Counted from the first letter of the stretch, positions 6,647 through 13,511 are shown. The stretch: 15,022 nt of DNA from Prevotellaceae bacterium UBA7028 (GCA_002494215.1 DLBF01000140.1:1-15022); one strand, 5' to 3'. Made by a program: numbers and translations. The notes: a model not told the origin generated them from the letters alone.

Positions 6647-7194
6647 ATGCCCTGAAGACCATAGTACGCTTTCTGCTAAGGCTGTTGATGTCTCCGTTTA
6701 GGTTTTTCAATAAGCAAAGGAACGGCATAGCTTCGTCAGAGGTTAGGCATGAATTGCCCAACGATGCCTTTTTGGGACTTGTGTCCGAGAAACTGGCAGA
6801 GGGCCATACTGCTGTTATATGGGTCAAGGGCTACAGTATGCGTCCTTTCATAGAGTTTGGGCGTGACAAGGTGAAGCTGGCTACAGCTGCTGCTTATCAG
6901 GTGGGTGATGCTGTGTTGGCGGAAATAGCCAAGGGACATTATGTCTTACATCGTATTATCAAGGTGGATGGCAATAAGTTAACCTTGCAGGGCGATGGGA
7001 ATGTAAGAGGGGTTGAGCATTGCACAATGGCCGATGTGAGAGGTGTCGTTACAGAATATATCCGTCCCAACAGGACACTCTCTGCCGATGATGCATGCCT
7101 AAAGCGGAAGATTCGTATTTGGCGAACGTTATTCCCTATACGCCGCTATCTGCTAGCCATCTATAAAGAGACCCTCTCTCCGCTCCCCCTCTAA
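6643..7194 (+). CDS. S24/S26 signal-peptidase-like protease
   Basis: The product is 183 residues. WVKGYSMRPF at 60-69 contains the nucleophile Ser65 in the G-x-SM-x-P motif. YVLHRII at 100-106 supplies His103, and LQGDGN at 115-120 supplies Asp118. This Ser/His arrangement is that of the ER/archaeal (Sec11-like) signal peptidases rather than the Ser/Lys type of normal bacterial LepB. The N-terminal 25 residues are hydrophobic and basic and may bind the membrane. It overlaps the kinase stop by 4 bases. The last eight residues (ETLSPLPL) are encoded by a REP-like element (7169-7210), so the native C-terminus may have been replaced. The likely role is cleaving a peptide or protein handled by the neighbouring PqqD-like protein; that is inferred from context. 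Confidence 0.84.
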   Translation: MNALKTIVRFLLRLLMSPFRFFNKQRNGIASSEVRHELPNDAFLGLVSEKLAEGHTAVIWVKGYSMRPFIEFGRDKVKLATAAAYQVGDAVLAEIAKGHYVLHRIIKVDGNKLTLQGDGNVRGVEHCTMADVRGVVTEYIRPNRTLSADDACLKRKIRIWRTLFPIRRYLLAIYKETLSPLPL

Positions 7195-7307
7195 GGGGAG
7201 GACCCTTTCTAATTAGAAAACATAAAGTCAAATATCAATATTTAAACTGCCCGCACCCTGGATTGCAGTCCCTTCCCATAGAGGGGGAGGTTTAGGAAGG
7301 GGTCTTT
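7169..7307. repeat. REP-like inverted pair A
   Basis: CTCCCCCTCTA (7183-7193) and TAGAGGGGGAG (7279-7289) are perfect inverse copies, and weaker similarity extends to both sides (AGACCC and GGGTCTT at the outer ends). Each half is itself a small palindrome (CTCCCC...GGGGAG). The left half covers the end of the S26 peptidase gene; the right half ends just before the PqqD gene. The AT-rich middle (7211-7255) has no gene. Confidence 0.75.
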
Positions 7308-7311
7308 GAAT

Positions 7312-7581
7312 ATGAAAATAAACGAAGGTTTTGAACTCCGTACAGTATGTGACGAGAATGTTATTGTGGCCTATGGCCGTAAGAATATTGATTTCAGCAA
7401 GGTAATCAGCCTGAACGAATCTGCTGCCTACTTGTGGAATGCTGTTATTGGCAAGGAATTTACCTGCCAGGAACTGGCTGACTTGCTCTGCAAGGAGTAT
7501 GAGGTGGATGCACAGACAGCATTGGCCGATGCCACAGAGATGGTTGTCGGTTGGAAGGAATTAGGTTTGGTTTCTGATTAA
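7312..7581 (+). CDS. PqqD family protein (RiPP recognition element fold)
   Basis: The product is 89 residues from the ATG at 7312; an upstream in-frame TTG (7306) is less likely. It carries the PqqD pattern: beta strands, then SLNESAAYLWNAV, the conserved 'LN.TA..IW' helix, then a helical C-terminal half ending VVGWKELGLVSD. PqqD-type domains bind leader peptides and deliver them to modifying enzymes. It follows the kinase and peptidase genes, an association seen in several bacterial groups. No radical SAM enzyme, transglutaminase or cyclase is in the window, and I could not identify a precursor peptide gene. The TRIC gene begins 14 bases later. Confidence 0.85.
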   Translation: MKINEGFELRTVCDENVIVAYGRKNIDFSKVISLNESAAYLWNAVIGKEFTCQELADLLCKEYEVDAQTALADATEMVVGWKELGLVSD

Positions 7582-7595
7582 AATATACAAGCATA

Positions 7596-8264
7596 GTGGA
7601 TTGGTTACTTGACATCTTACAGGAGATGGGAACCACACTCAGGCTTCCCACATCCTTTGTGGTAATAGAATTCATAGGAACTTTTGCCTTCGCATTGTCC
7701 GGAATCCGTTTGGCATCGGCTAAGCACTTCGATGTCTTCGGGGCATGGATTGTGGGTATGGCAACTGCAATAGGTGGTGGTACCTTTCGTGACTTGATGT
7801 TGGGCGTAAATCCGTTCTGGATGACCAACAGCAGCTATTTTATCTGTTGTGGCATAGCCGTATTCTTCGTTATGGCATACGGAAAGCACCTGATTCGTCA
7901 GAAGAATACGTTGTTCATCTTCGATACTATCGGACTGGCCCTCTTTAATGTCATCGGTATAGAGAAGACGCTGAATATGGGCTTCCCTTATTGGACTGCC
8001 ATCACTATGGGAACTATAACGGGTGCCGCAGGCGGTGTTATCCGTGACGTGTTCATCAACGAGGTGCCTTTGATTTTCCGTAAGGAGATATATGCATTGG
8101 CCTGTGTAGCAGGCGGTCTCATATACATATTAGGTGTAAGACTGGGTATGTCGGTCGAGGTGAATGCTCTCCTGAGTAGCTTTATGGTAATACTCATCAG
8201 GGTTCTTGCCGTTAAATACCATTGGGTTTTGCCCAGATTAAAGGGCGAAGAGGATTTAAGCTAA
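7596..8264 (+). CDS. TRIC family cation channel (UPF0126/YadS type)
   Basis: The product is 222 residues with about seven membrane helices formed by two homologous halves. The halves are marked by the glycine-rich repeats IGGGTFRD (59-66) and AAGGVIRD (144-151), the hallmark of prokaryotic trimeric intracellular cation channels. The first half begins EFIGTFAFALSGIR. Family members are homotrimeric potassium/cation-conducting channels of the inner membrane. The start is either GTG at 7596 or ATG at 7626; an in-frame stop at 7575 rules out anything longer. I list the GTG because it keeps a 14-base spacing from the PqqD stop, but the ATG is nearly as good. No functional link to either neighbour is evident. 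Confidence 0.88.
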   Translation: MDWLLDILQEMGTTLRLPTSFVVIEFIGTFAFALSGIRLASAKHFDVFGAWIVGMATAIGGGTFRDLMLGVNPFWMTNSSYFICCGIAVFFVMAYGKHLIRQKNTLFIFDTIGLALFNVIGIEKTLNMGFPYWTAITMGTITGAAGGVIRDVFINEVPLIFRKEIYALACVAGGLIYILGVRLGMSVEVNALLSSFMVILIRVLAVKYHWVLPRLKGEEDLS

Positions 8265-8278
8265 AACAAAGGAAAGCC

Positions 8279-9544
8279 ATGAAGAAAGTATTTGGGTTAT
8301 CATTTTTGCATTTTTACATTTTCTCATTTTTACTAGTCCTTCCGTGCCTGGCAACAGCTCAGGTACAGCGTATTTATGACGAGAATGTAAAAACGCTTAC
8401 TGTGATTGTGGATGATGATCCGACCCTGCCTCCCATCTTATCCATGAGGAAAAGGCACACCTTATCTATAGAATGGGATGAGATGAGCCATGACTACCAA
8501 CGCTACGTCTATCACCTGCAGCATTGTACTGCCAACTGGGAACCTTCGGACGAGATTTTCGAGAGCGATTATATGGCAGGCCTCAACAATCAGTTGGTCG
8601 AGGAGTACGAGAAGAGCTTTAATACCACGCAAATTTACACACATTATCGCTTGCAACTGCCTTCTCAGCAGCTTCGTCCTTTGTTGAGCGGCAACTATTG
8701 CCTGCAGATTTTCCACGAGGATGATGATATGTCTGAGGATACACCAGTGCTGGAAGTCCAGTTCTGTATGTATGAGAGTGTGGCCAGTATCAGGACTCAG
8801 GTTAGCAGTAATACAGATATCGATTTCAACAGAGACCATCAGCAGGTAACGCTTGGCATCGGATACGGAACCCTCAATGTGGTTGATCCGCAGCGTGAGC
8901 TGAAGGTGGTTGTTTTCCAGAACCGTCGTTGGGATAACCGCGTGACAGGCCTTGTGCCTAATATCCGTAATAATGCGGGTATAGAGTTTACGCATAATAG
9001 GAAGCTTATCTTCTCGGCGGGTAGCGAGTTCCATAGGTTCGAAATTTTGGATGTTCATCGTACGGCAATGGGCGTGGAGCGAATGGATTGGTTCGATCCT
9101 TACTATCATGCAACGCTTTTTGCCGATGAGCCTCAGCATAACTATTCATATCTGAAGGACCAGAATGGCGTATATGTCTTACGCAGTTCCGACGATGTGG
9201 ATGATGCCATCACAGCGGAATACGTGGTGGTGCACTTCTACCTGCAGAGTCCCAGACTTCCTGGTGGCGATGTCTATGTCTGTGGACAATGGACGGGCGA
9301 GACCTTTAATCCGGAATGCAAGATGGAGTACGACGATATCAATAAGCAATATCATGCTGCCGTTTTGCTGAAACAGGGCTACTACAGTTATCAGTACAGA
9401 CAGCAAGATGGCGCTACGGTTCGTACAGAAGGTGATTTTTATCAGACAGAGAATGAATACAGCGTACTGGTTTACTATCGTGGACAAGGTGAGCGCTACG
9501 ATCGTTTGGTAGGTTATTCCGTAACAAATACAGGTCAGCCATGA
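8279..9544 (+). CDS. Type IX secretion system plug-like protein (former DUF5103)
   Basis: The product is 421 residues from the ATG at 8279; the frame extends to a TTG at 8222 that overlaps the TRIC gene and is rejected. A signal peptide ends in LPCLATAQ (about residue 28). The N-terminal domain (IYDENVKTLTVIVDDDP..LPPILSM) and the acidic/aromatic beta-rich body fit the family first called DUF5103, later recognised as the Plug that closes the SprA translocon of the type IX secretion system in Flavobacterium. Residues from about 300 resemble a second beta domain (GDVYVCGQWTGETFNPECKM). No other T9SS gene is in the window, so whether it plugs a translocon here is open. Its TGA overlaps the ATG of the next gene (9541-9544). 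Confidence 0.8.
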   Translation: MKKVFGLSFLHFYIFSFLLVLPCLATAQVQRIYDENVKTLTVIVDDDPTLPPILSMRKRHTLSIEWDEMSHDYQRYVYHLQHCTANWEPSDEIFESDYMAGLNNQLVEEYEKSFNTTQIYTHYRLQLPSQQLRPLLSGNYCLQIFHEDDDMSEDTPVLEVQFCMYESVASIRTQVSSNTDIDFNRDHQQVTLGIGYGTLNVVDPQRELKVVVFQNRRWDNRVTGLVPNIRNNAGIEFTHNRKLIFSAGSEFHRFEILDVHRTAMGVERMDWFDPYYHATLFADEPQHNYSYLKDQNGVYVLRSSDDVDDAITAEYVVVHFYLQSPRLPGGDVYVCGQWTGETFNPECKMEYDDINKQYHAAVLLKQGYYSYQYRQQDGATVRTEGDFYQTENEYSVLVYYRGQGERYDRLVGYSVTNTGQP

Positions 9545-10584
9545 AGTACTATCAATTATCAGCCTCACCTCTAACCCGAACTCCGTCGCGAATGGGGATT
9601 CGCTCCCCTTTGTGGGGGCGCAGCCACATTCAGTGGCTACTCTACAGCCCCCAGTCGCTCCCATGGGCGAGGGGAACTTGGATTTTGGTTTTGTTATCGT
9701 TGACATTAACGTTATCGTTACCCGTCCAAGCTGTTACTTACGAGCGGGAAGATAGCATTCGTGTGGTAGAGTTGTTGCAGAAGGGTAGGAGGCAGGCTGC
9801 GGACAAGAACTTGGTCCTATACTATGCACATCAGTTCTTAGGCATCCCGTATGTGGGGCATACTTTAGAGGTTAATAAGGAGGAAGAACTGGTGGTAAAC
9901 CTCAGGGAGTTGGATTGTACTACGTTCGTAGAGACAGTTACGGCTCTGATCCTTACCACCAAGCATGGAGGAATCACTTGGCAGGATTATCTGCGTTGGC
10001 TTCAAACCATCCGATATAATAATGGTAAACTGGACGGCTATTGCAGCCGCAACCATTATTTCAGCCAATGGATAGCGAGCAATTCCCGGTTGGGACTGGT
10101 AGAAGAGCAGACAGGGACAGATTATCCTTTCATTGCCACTCAGCAGTTACAACTCAATTACATGAGTCGGCATCCCGAATATTACACCATGCTGAAGGAC
10201 AATCCAGAAGATGTAAAGACAATAGCACAGTTAGAGAAAGCCGTCTCGGGAACAGAGGTTCGCTATATTCCCTCCAGTCTCTTGAATGAGTCAAGGGATG
10301 CGCTGAAATGTATTAATGATGGTGATATCCTTGCCCTTGTGACCAAAAAGAACGGATTGGATGTCAGCCATGTGGGATTTGCCGAGTGGGGTAAGGACGG
10401 CAAGCTATATCTGCTGGATGCCAGCAGTATCTACAAGAAGGTAGTCTTAGAGCCGATGCCCCTGTACCAGTATGCAAAGAGACAACCCACCATGTTGGGA
10501 ATTAGGGTGATAAGAAGCCCCCTCCCAGCTCCCCCTTTGGGGGAGTGTCCTAAGGAAGAGGGAAGAAATGATAAATCTAATTAA
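9541..10584 (+). CDS. DUF1460 N-acetylmuramoyl-L-alanine amidase-like protein
   Basis: The product is 347 residues. LRELDCTTFVETV at 121-133 contains Cys126, and VSHVGFAEWG at 275-284 contains His277, the catalytic pair of the NlpC/P60-like DUF1460 fold. The family acts on peptidoglycan stem peptides or amide bonds. The hydrophobic core of the signal peptide is at residues 47-64 (ILVLLSLTLTLSLPVQA), giving an unusually long n-region. Residues of about 9-45 are encoded by a REP-like palindrome, while the ATG at 9541 overlaps the previous stop and looks native. The C-terminus, from about residue 326, is also REP-encoded (SPLPAPPLGE). The enzyme would be periplasmic and fits the AmpG-like permease gene downstream. 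There is no later ATG before the signal core. Confidence 0.85.
   Translation: MKYYQLSASPLTRTPSRMGIRSPLWGRSHIQWLLYSPQSLPWARGTWILVLLSLTLTLSLPVQAVTYEREDSIRVVELLQKGRRQAADKNLVLYYAHQFLGIPYVGHTLEVNKEEELVVNLRELDCTTFVETVTALILTTKHGGITWQDYLRWLQTIRYNNGKLDGYCSRNHYFSQWIASNSRLGLVEEQTGTDYPFIATQQLQLNYMSRHPEYYTMLKDNPEDVKTIAQLEKAVSGTEVRYIPSSLLNESRDALKCINDGDILALVTKKNGLDVSHVGFAEWGKDGKLYLLDASSIYKKVVLEPMPLYQYAKRQPTMLGIRVIRSPLPAPPLGECPKEEGRNDKSN
9566..9675. repeat. REP-like palindromic element B, inside a signal-peptide coding region
   Basis: Nested pairings are clear: TGGGGGC (9613-9619) with GCCCCCA (9647-9653); inside it AGCCAC (9622-9627) with GTGGCT (9633-9638); and GGGGA (9594-9598) with TCCCC (9604-9608). 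CGCTCCCCTTTGTGGGGGCG is a variant of the CGCTCCCCCTTTGGGGGAG core of the elements near 7.2 and 10.5 kb. The element is translated in frame. Its outer limits are approximate. Confidence 0.7.
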
Positions 10585-10632
10585 GAAACCTACCCCGGGT
10601 ATAGTACTCCCCCAAGGGGAGCGGAGGGGGCC
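10517..10632. repeat. REP-like inverted pair C
   Basis: The left unit at 10517-10546 (GCCCCCTCCCAGCTCCCCC, TTTGGGGGAGTG) and the right unit at 10604-10632 are near-perfect inverse copies; reversed, the right unit reads GCCCCCTCCGCTCCCC, TTGGGGGAGTAC. They flank 57 bases containing the DUF1460 stop codon. The right unit ends 6 bases before the AmpG-like start codon. Confidence 0.8.
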
Positions 10633-10638
10633 GTTGTT

Positions 10639-11901
10639 ATGAAAAATAAAGCTGCACTTTGGGTTCCAACCCTTTATTTGGGAGAATCACTTCCGTTCTC
10701 GGCAGTTATGCTGATTTCGGTTATCATGTTCAAGGATTTTGGTTTGTCTGACGGACAAATCACAGTTTACACTGGTTGGTTGGGTCTGCCGTGGGTTATT
10801 AAGCCACTGTGGAGTCCTTTCATTGACAACTTCAAGACCAAGCGTTGGTGGATTTTGTCTATGCAGTTCCTGATGGGAATTGCTTTGGCAATGGTTGCCT
10901 TTACGCTCCCAATGGCCTACTGGTTGCAGAGTTCACTGGCCATCTTTATGTTGATTGCTTTCGCAAGTGCAACGCATGATGTGTCTGCGGATGGATTCTA
11001 TATCATCGGACTGAAAGAGAAGGACCAGGAATTGTATGTAGGTGTAAGAAACACCTTCTATCGCATTGGTATGGTAATAGGGCAGGGAGGATTGGTGCTG
11101 TTAGCTGGCTATCTGCAAGATGGAAAGCTGGGGGCAGCCTTTCAGACCCCATCAGCCTCATGGATGGTTGTCTTCCTGATATTGGGTGTACTGATGCTCT
11201 TACTTGCCACTTATCATAGCTTGTTGTTGCCCAAGGTCGAAACATCGTTGCATAACGATTTCAACTTGAAGACCCAGCTGATTGAGTTCTGGAATACGCT
11301 GAAGGTGTTTGCAACAAAGCCCCACGTTATCACAGCCCTGATGTTTATCCTGTTGTTCCGTTTGCCAGAAGGACTTCTGACGAAGATCGTACCATTGTTC
11401 CTTACTCGCGGAATAGAAGAGGGTGGCCTGGGTATGAGTAACGTAGATTTCGGATTGGTTTACGGAACCTTGGGCGTTATCGGTCTTTTAGCGGGCGGAA
11501 TCGTAGGCGGTTGGACCGTTTCTAAATGGGGACTGAAGCGATGCCTGTGGCCTCTTGTGCTGTGTATTACGTTACCGGATATCGTATATGTTTTCCTTAG
11601 CTATTTCCCTACAGATCAGTTATGGATTACAGGAACCTGTGTCTGCGTCGAGCAGATTGGTTATGGTTTGGGATTTGCCGCATATACGTTGTTCCTTGTT
11701 ACCTTCTCACGAGGCGAACGCAGTACGGCAGTCTTTGCCATTTGTACGGCAGGACAGTATCTGGGAGGCGTGATGTTGCCCGGAATGGTTTCGGGATTGA
11801 TATCCGAGAATGTAGGCTATCAGACCTTCTTCCTGATAGTAATGGCCTTCTGCCTTGTCACCTTTACCGTTACAGCTTTGGTCAAGATTCCGAAGAACTG
11901 A
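10639..11901 (+). CDS. ampG: AmpG-like MFS permease (muropeptide uptake)
   Basis: The product is 420 residues with about 12 hydrophobic segments. YLGESLPFSAVM at 13-24, WVIKPLWSPFID at 52-63 and ASATHDVSADGFYI at 109-122 are the conserved blocks of the AmpG branch of the major facilitator superfamily, which imports GlcNAc-anhydro-MurNAc peptides for cell-wall recycling. It follows the DUF1460 amidase by 54 bases of REP-like DNA, a pairing that makes sense for releasing and importing wall fragments. The start at 10639 is fixed by MKNKAALWVPTLYL. Two hairpins after the stop end the transcript. A diverged paralogue lies at 13641-14867. The transport substrate is inferred from the family. Confidence 0.85.
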   Translation: MKNKAALWVPTLYLGESLPFSAVMLISVIMFKDFGLSDGQITVYTGWLGLPWVIKPLWSPFIDNFKTKRWWILSMQFLMGIALAMVAFTLPMAYWLQSSLAIFMLIAFASATHDVSADGFYIIGLKEKDQELYVGVRNTFYRIGMVIGQGGLVLLAGYLQDGKLGAAFQTPSASWMVVFLILGVLMLLLATYHSLLLPKVETSLHNDFNLKTQLIEFWNTLKVFATKPHVITALMFILLFRLPEGLLTKIVPLFLTRGIEEGGLGMSNVDFGLVYGTLGVIGLLAGGIVGGWTVSKWGLKRCLWPLVLCITLPDIVYVFLSYFPTDQLWITGTCVCVEQIGYGLGFAAYTLFLVTFSRGERSTAVFAICTAGQYLGGVMLPGMVSGLISENVGYQTFFLIVMAFCLVTFTVTALVKIPKN

Positions 11902-11951
11902 TGTTTGCGGGGAGTCGCAAAGGGCTTTCCTGCAACTTGTAAATATTTTTT

Positions 11952-12025
11952 AAGGGTACTTTGTTAGTCCCTTTTTCCTCCCCAGTTAGAGAAATTTTAT
12001 TCCCTAACGGGGGAGTTTTTGTTTT
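11952..12025 (+). terminator. Tandem terminators after the AmpG-like gene
   Basis: The first is AAGGGTACT-TTGTT-AGTCCCTTTTT (imperfect stem, then a U-run). The second pairs CTCCCC-A-GTTAG (11978-11989) with CTAAC-G-GGGGAG (12004-12015), followed by TTTTTGTTTTCC. The second resembles the REP-like elements upstream and may be one reused as a terminator. Confidence 0.75.
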
Positions 12026-12121
12026 CCAACCTGACAGTAAAAAACTTATGGCTAATAGCCCTGTAATGAAGGTGAGACCAATATCTCCATTGTCAAATTA
12101 ATTCACGAAGCAATAGCTATG

Positions 12122-12157
12122 CGCTAAAGTCTAAAATCTAGAGCCTAAAGCCTAAAA
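12122..12157 (-). repeat. TTTAG-rich intergenic repeat, copy 2
   Basis: Read on the minus strand, TTTTAGGCTTTAGGCTCTAG followed by ATTTTAGACTTTAG resembles the string just after htrA at 5171-5203. It is non-coding. Confidence 0.5.
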
Positions 12158-12272
12158 TGACTACTATTAATAGTAATACTTGCAAACCTTAATAGTAACA
12201 TGTGAAGGTATTAATACATGTTTTTACCCTTAGCTCTCTGCTCCGACAATGGAGTTTTCTCAAATAATTGCC

Positions 12273-12500
12273 AACATATACCCCAACGAGGCTTTACCCC
12301 CGATGGTTATCGTTCTTATCAGACGGTACATATTGTCTAAACATGTACCTAACATATACCCTATATGTACCTTATGATTCAAGAATTTGACAGAGATGTC
12401 AGGTATATGTTAGGTACATGATAGGTACATATCGCACAAACATATACCGTGCCTTCAACGCGATAACCATCGGCTCTCAAAGGTTCTTATGGTATATGTT
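12273..12500. repeat. Nested 228-bp interrupted palindrome
   Basis: Paired arms share one axis at 12386.5: AACATATACC (12273-12282) with GGTATATGTT (12491-12500); CCGATGGTTATCG (12300-12312) with CGATAACCATCGG (12461-12473); ACGGTACATAT (12323-12333) with ACATATACCGT (12440-12450, 9 of 11); and CATGTACCT (12342-12350) with AGGTACATA (12423-12431, 8 of 9). The spacers between arms are equal on both sides (17 and 10 bases). A competing perfect 19-bp pair, 12342-12360 with 12402-12420, has a second axis at 12381. ATGTAC/GTACAT occurs five times and ACATATACC or its inverse five times. It may be a non-autonomous mobile element, a structured RNA or a protein-binding array. Confidence 0.75.
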
Positions 12501-12606
12501 ACCTGTTTTTGCGAAAATCCAATAATTTCAATATACATCTTCCACATCCGCCAGCAACCTTCATTCGCAGGTCGTATATTTATTAGAGAAACGGCGTATC
12601 ACTATG

Positions 12607-12647
12607 AGCAATACGGCCTTTCACTCCCAGAGAAACGCCGTATTGCT
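12607..12647. repeat. 11-bp hairpin with an imperfect direct repeat
   Basis: AGCAATACGGC (12607-12617) is the perfect inverse of GCCGTATTGCT (12637-12647) with a 19-base spacer. The right arm is also a near-direct repeat of an upstream string: AGAGAAACGGCGTAT just before it and AGAGAAACGCCGTAT at the arm. No U-run follows the hairpin. Confidence 0.6.
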
Positions 12648-12743
12648 ATTTGCTTTATGGAGCGCTATAAATAATTCTTTTTCTTTGTGAGTGTTAAAGT
12701 GTTTTTTTTGTCAATGACAAAACTGACAGAAGAGGCCAAAAAC

Positions 12744-13190
12744 TTATTCTTTTTTGTTCATATATGCCTTTGACTTTTCTGTCAATGCATAACTCTGCTT
12801 AGGACTATTGGGCGTTTCTTTGATTGTTGGCTCTACCAATTCTGCACCAATCAAAGGATACAGCACTTTCTGACGAAGACGATTCTTGTTTTTTTCGCCT
12901 GAGATTACCATCAAGTCTGTTATACTGCCATTCTTGGATTTCAGATATTCCAATATCTTTTCGGCTTTCTCCAATTGTGTAGAATTGAACAGAGGACAAA
13001 CTTTGGGGGTCACTTCACTACTGGGGACAAACTGGGGACAGTTCCATCGTAATCGAGACGATAGAAGGTTACTTCTGTCAGAATCAAGTCGGTCTTGAAG
13101 AGCACGCTCTTGCCAGTCAACTTCTTCCATATCTTTGGCTTCGCTTTTTTTATGCTTTGAGTATGAACACTGAATTCGGATGGTTTGCAC
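12744..13190 (-). pseudogene. Probable remnant ending in a winged-helix-like domain
   Basis: The open frame codes 148 residues. The C-terminal 75 look like a winged helix: LEKAEKILEYLKSKNGSITD, then RLRQKVLYPLIGAELVEPTI, then SYALTEKSKAYM. This resembles the wHTH tails of Bacteroidetes AAA-4-type ATP-binding or Fic-family proteins, where such a tail follows a large N-terminal domain that is absent here. A second minus-strand frame over about 13010-13210 also looks protein-like (VLFKTDLILTEVTFYRLD) and stops at 13010, hinting at a frameshift. The first 20 codons overlap the repeats at 13188-13228. I read it as a decayed gene end; a short intact gene starting at the internal Met (codon 21) cannot be excluded. 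Confidence 0.5.
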
Positions 13191-13228
13191 GCTGAATACT
13201 CCTCGAATTCAGCGTGAATTCAAGGAGT
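13188..13228. repeat. Two mutually exclusive hairpins built on GAATTC
   Basis: CACGCTGAAT (13188-13197) pairs perfectly with ATTCAGCGTG (13207-13216). Alternatively ACTCCT-C-GAATTCA (13198-13211) pairs with TGAATTC-A-AGGAGT (13215-13228) around a 3-base loop. The two share bases, so only one can form at a time. More GAATTC words lie at about 13172 and 13238. Confidence 0.65.
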
Positions 13229-13366
13229 TTGGAGGCTGAATTCTTATTAGCTTGTTTTTGAGCAAAAATCAACTTGATTTTGGGCAAGAAACAACTTAAA
13301 TAATTTATTTTGCAAGTTGATTGTTTTTGCAACAATTGCAAAAGTGCCACAAGCCTCGTTTTTTCG

Positions 13367-13426
13367 GTTGAGCCGGCTCACTCGATCAGTTGAGCCGGCT
13401 CGATCGATCGTTTGAGCCGCCTCAAC
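13367..13426. repeat. Tandem repeat of about 21-22 bp built on GAGCCGGCTC
   Basis: Three units follow each other: GTTGAGCCGGCTC-ACTCGATCA (13367-13388), GTTGAGCCGGCTC-GATCGATC (13389-13409) and GTTTGAGCCGCCTCAAC (13410-13426). The first two hold the palindrome GAGCCGGCTC, and the outer ends of the array are inverse copies with one mismatch. GC content is far above the surrounding DNA. The array is followed by CTTTTTGGGGGCG. Confidence 0.75.
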
Positions 13427-13473
13427 TTTTTGGGGGCGTTTCAAAGAAATTAGTTAAAGCGGCGCTTTTTTCA

Positions 13474-13511
13474 ATTCATAATTCTTAATTCATAATTCAT
13501 AATTCATAATT
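13474..13511. repeat. 7-bp tandem repeat ATTCATA
   Basis: There are five consecutive units of ATTCATA (the second reads ATTCTTA) followed by a partial ATT. It is a short microsatellite in AT-rich intergenic DNA. Confidence 0.85.

Larger units (their letters stand above)
11902..12743. other. Non-coding, repeat-rich stretch after the AmpG-like gene
   Basis: I find no convincing gene in these 842 bases. They hold two terminators, the inverted TTTAG-rich repeat, an inverted pair CTCCATTGTC (12085-12094) / GACAATGGAG (12245-12254), the nested palindrome at 12273-12500 and a hairpin at 12607-12647. A 61-codon ORF at 12489-12674 overlaps two of the palindromes and has no protein-like features. Confidence 0.6.

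Noticed and set aside
7237..7282. 14-codon minus-strand ORF with two Cys (MGRDCNPGCGQFKY) beside the PqqD gene, considered as a precursor peptide
   Set aside because: Too short for a leader plus core, on the opposite strand, and made largely of REP-like DNA.
8462..9139. 225-codon minus-strand frame inside the T9SS plug-like gene
   Set aside because: Shadow of the plus-strand gene, without protein-like features or start context.
12273..12500. CRISPR array
   Set aside because: The repeated words are short, in both orientations and mirror-symmetric; there are no regular direct repeats with unique spacers and no cas genes.
12489..12674. 61-codon plus-strand ORF in the repeat region
   Set aside because: Overlaps the arms of two palindromes and has no domain, signal or upstream promoter box.
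13150..13350. 66-codon minus-strand ORF in the repeat region
   Set aside because: Spans the GAATTC hairpins and has a composition that follows the repeats; no domain seen.
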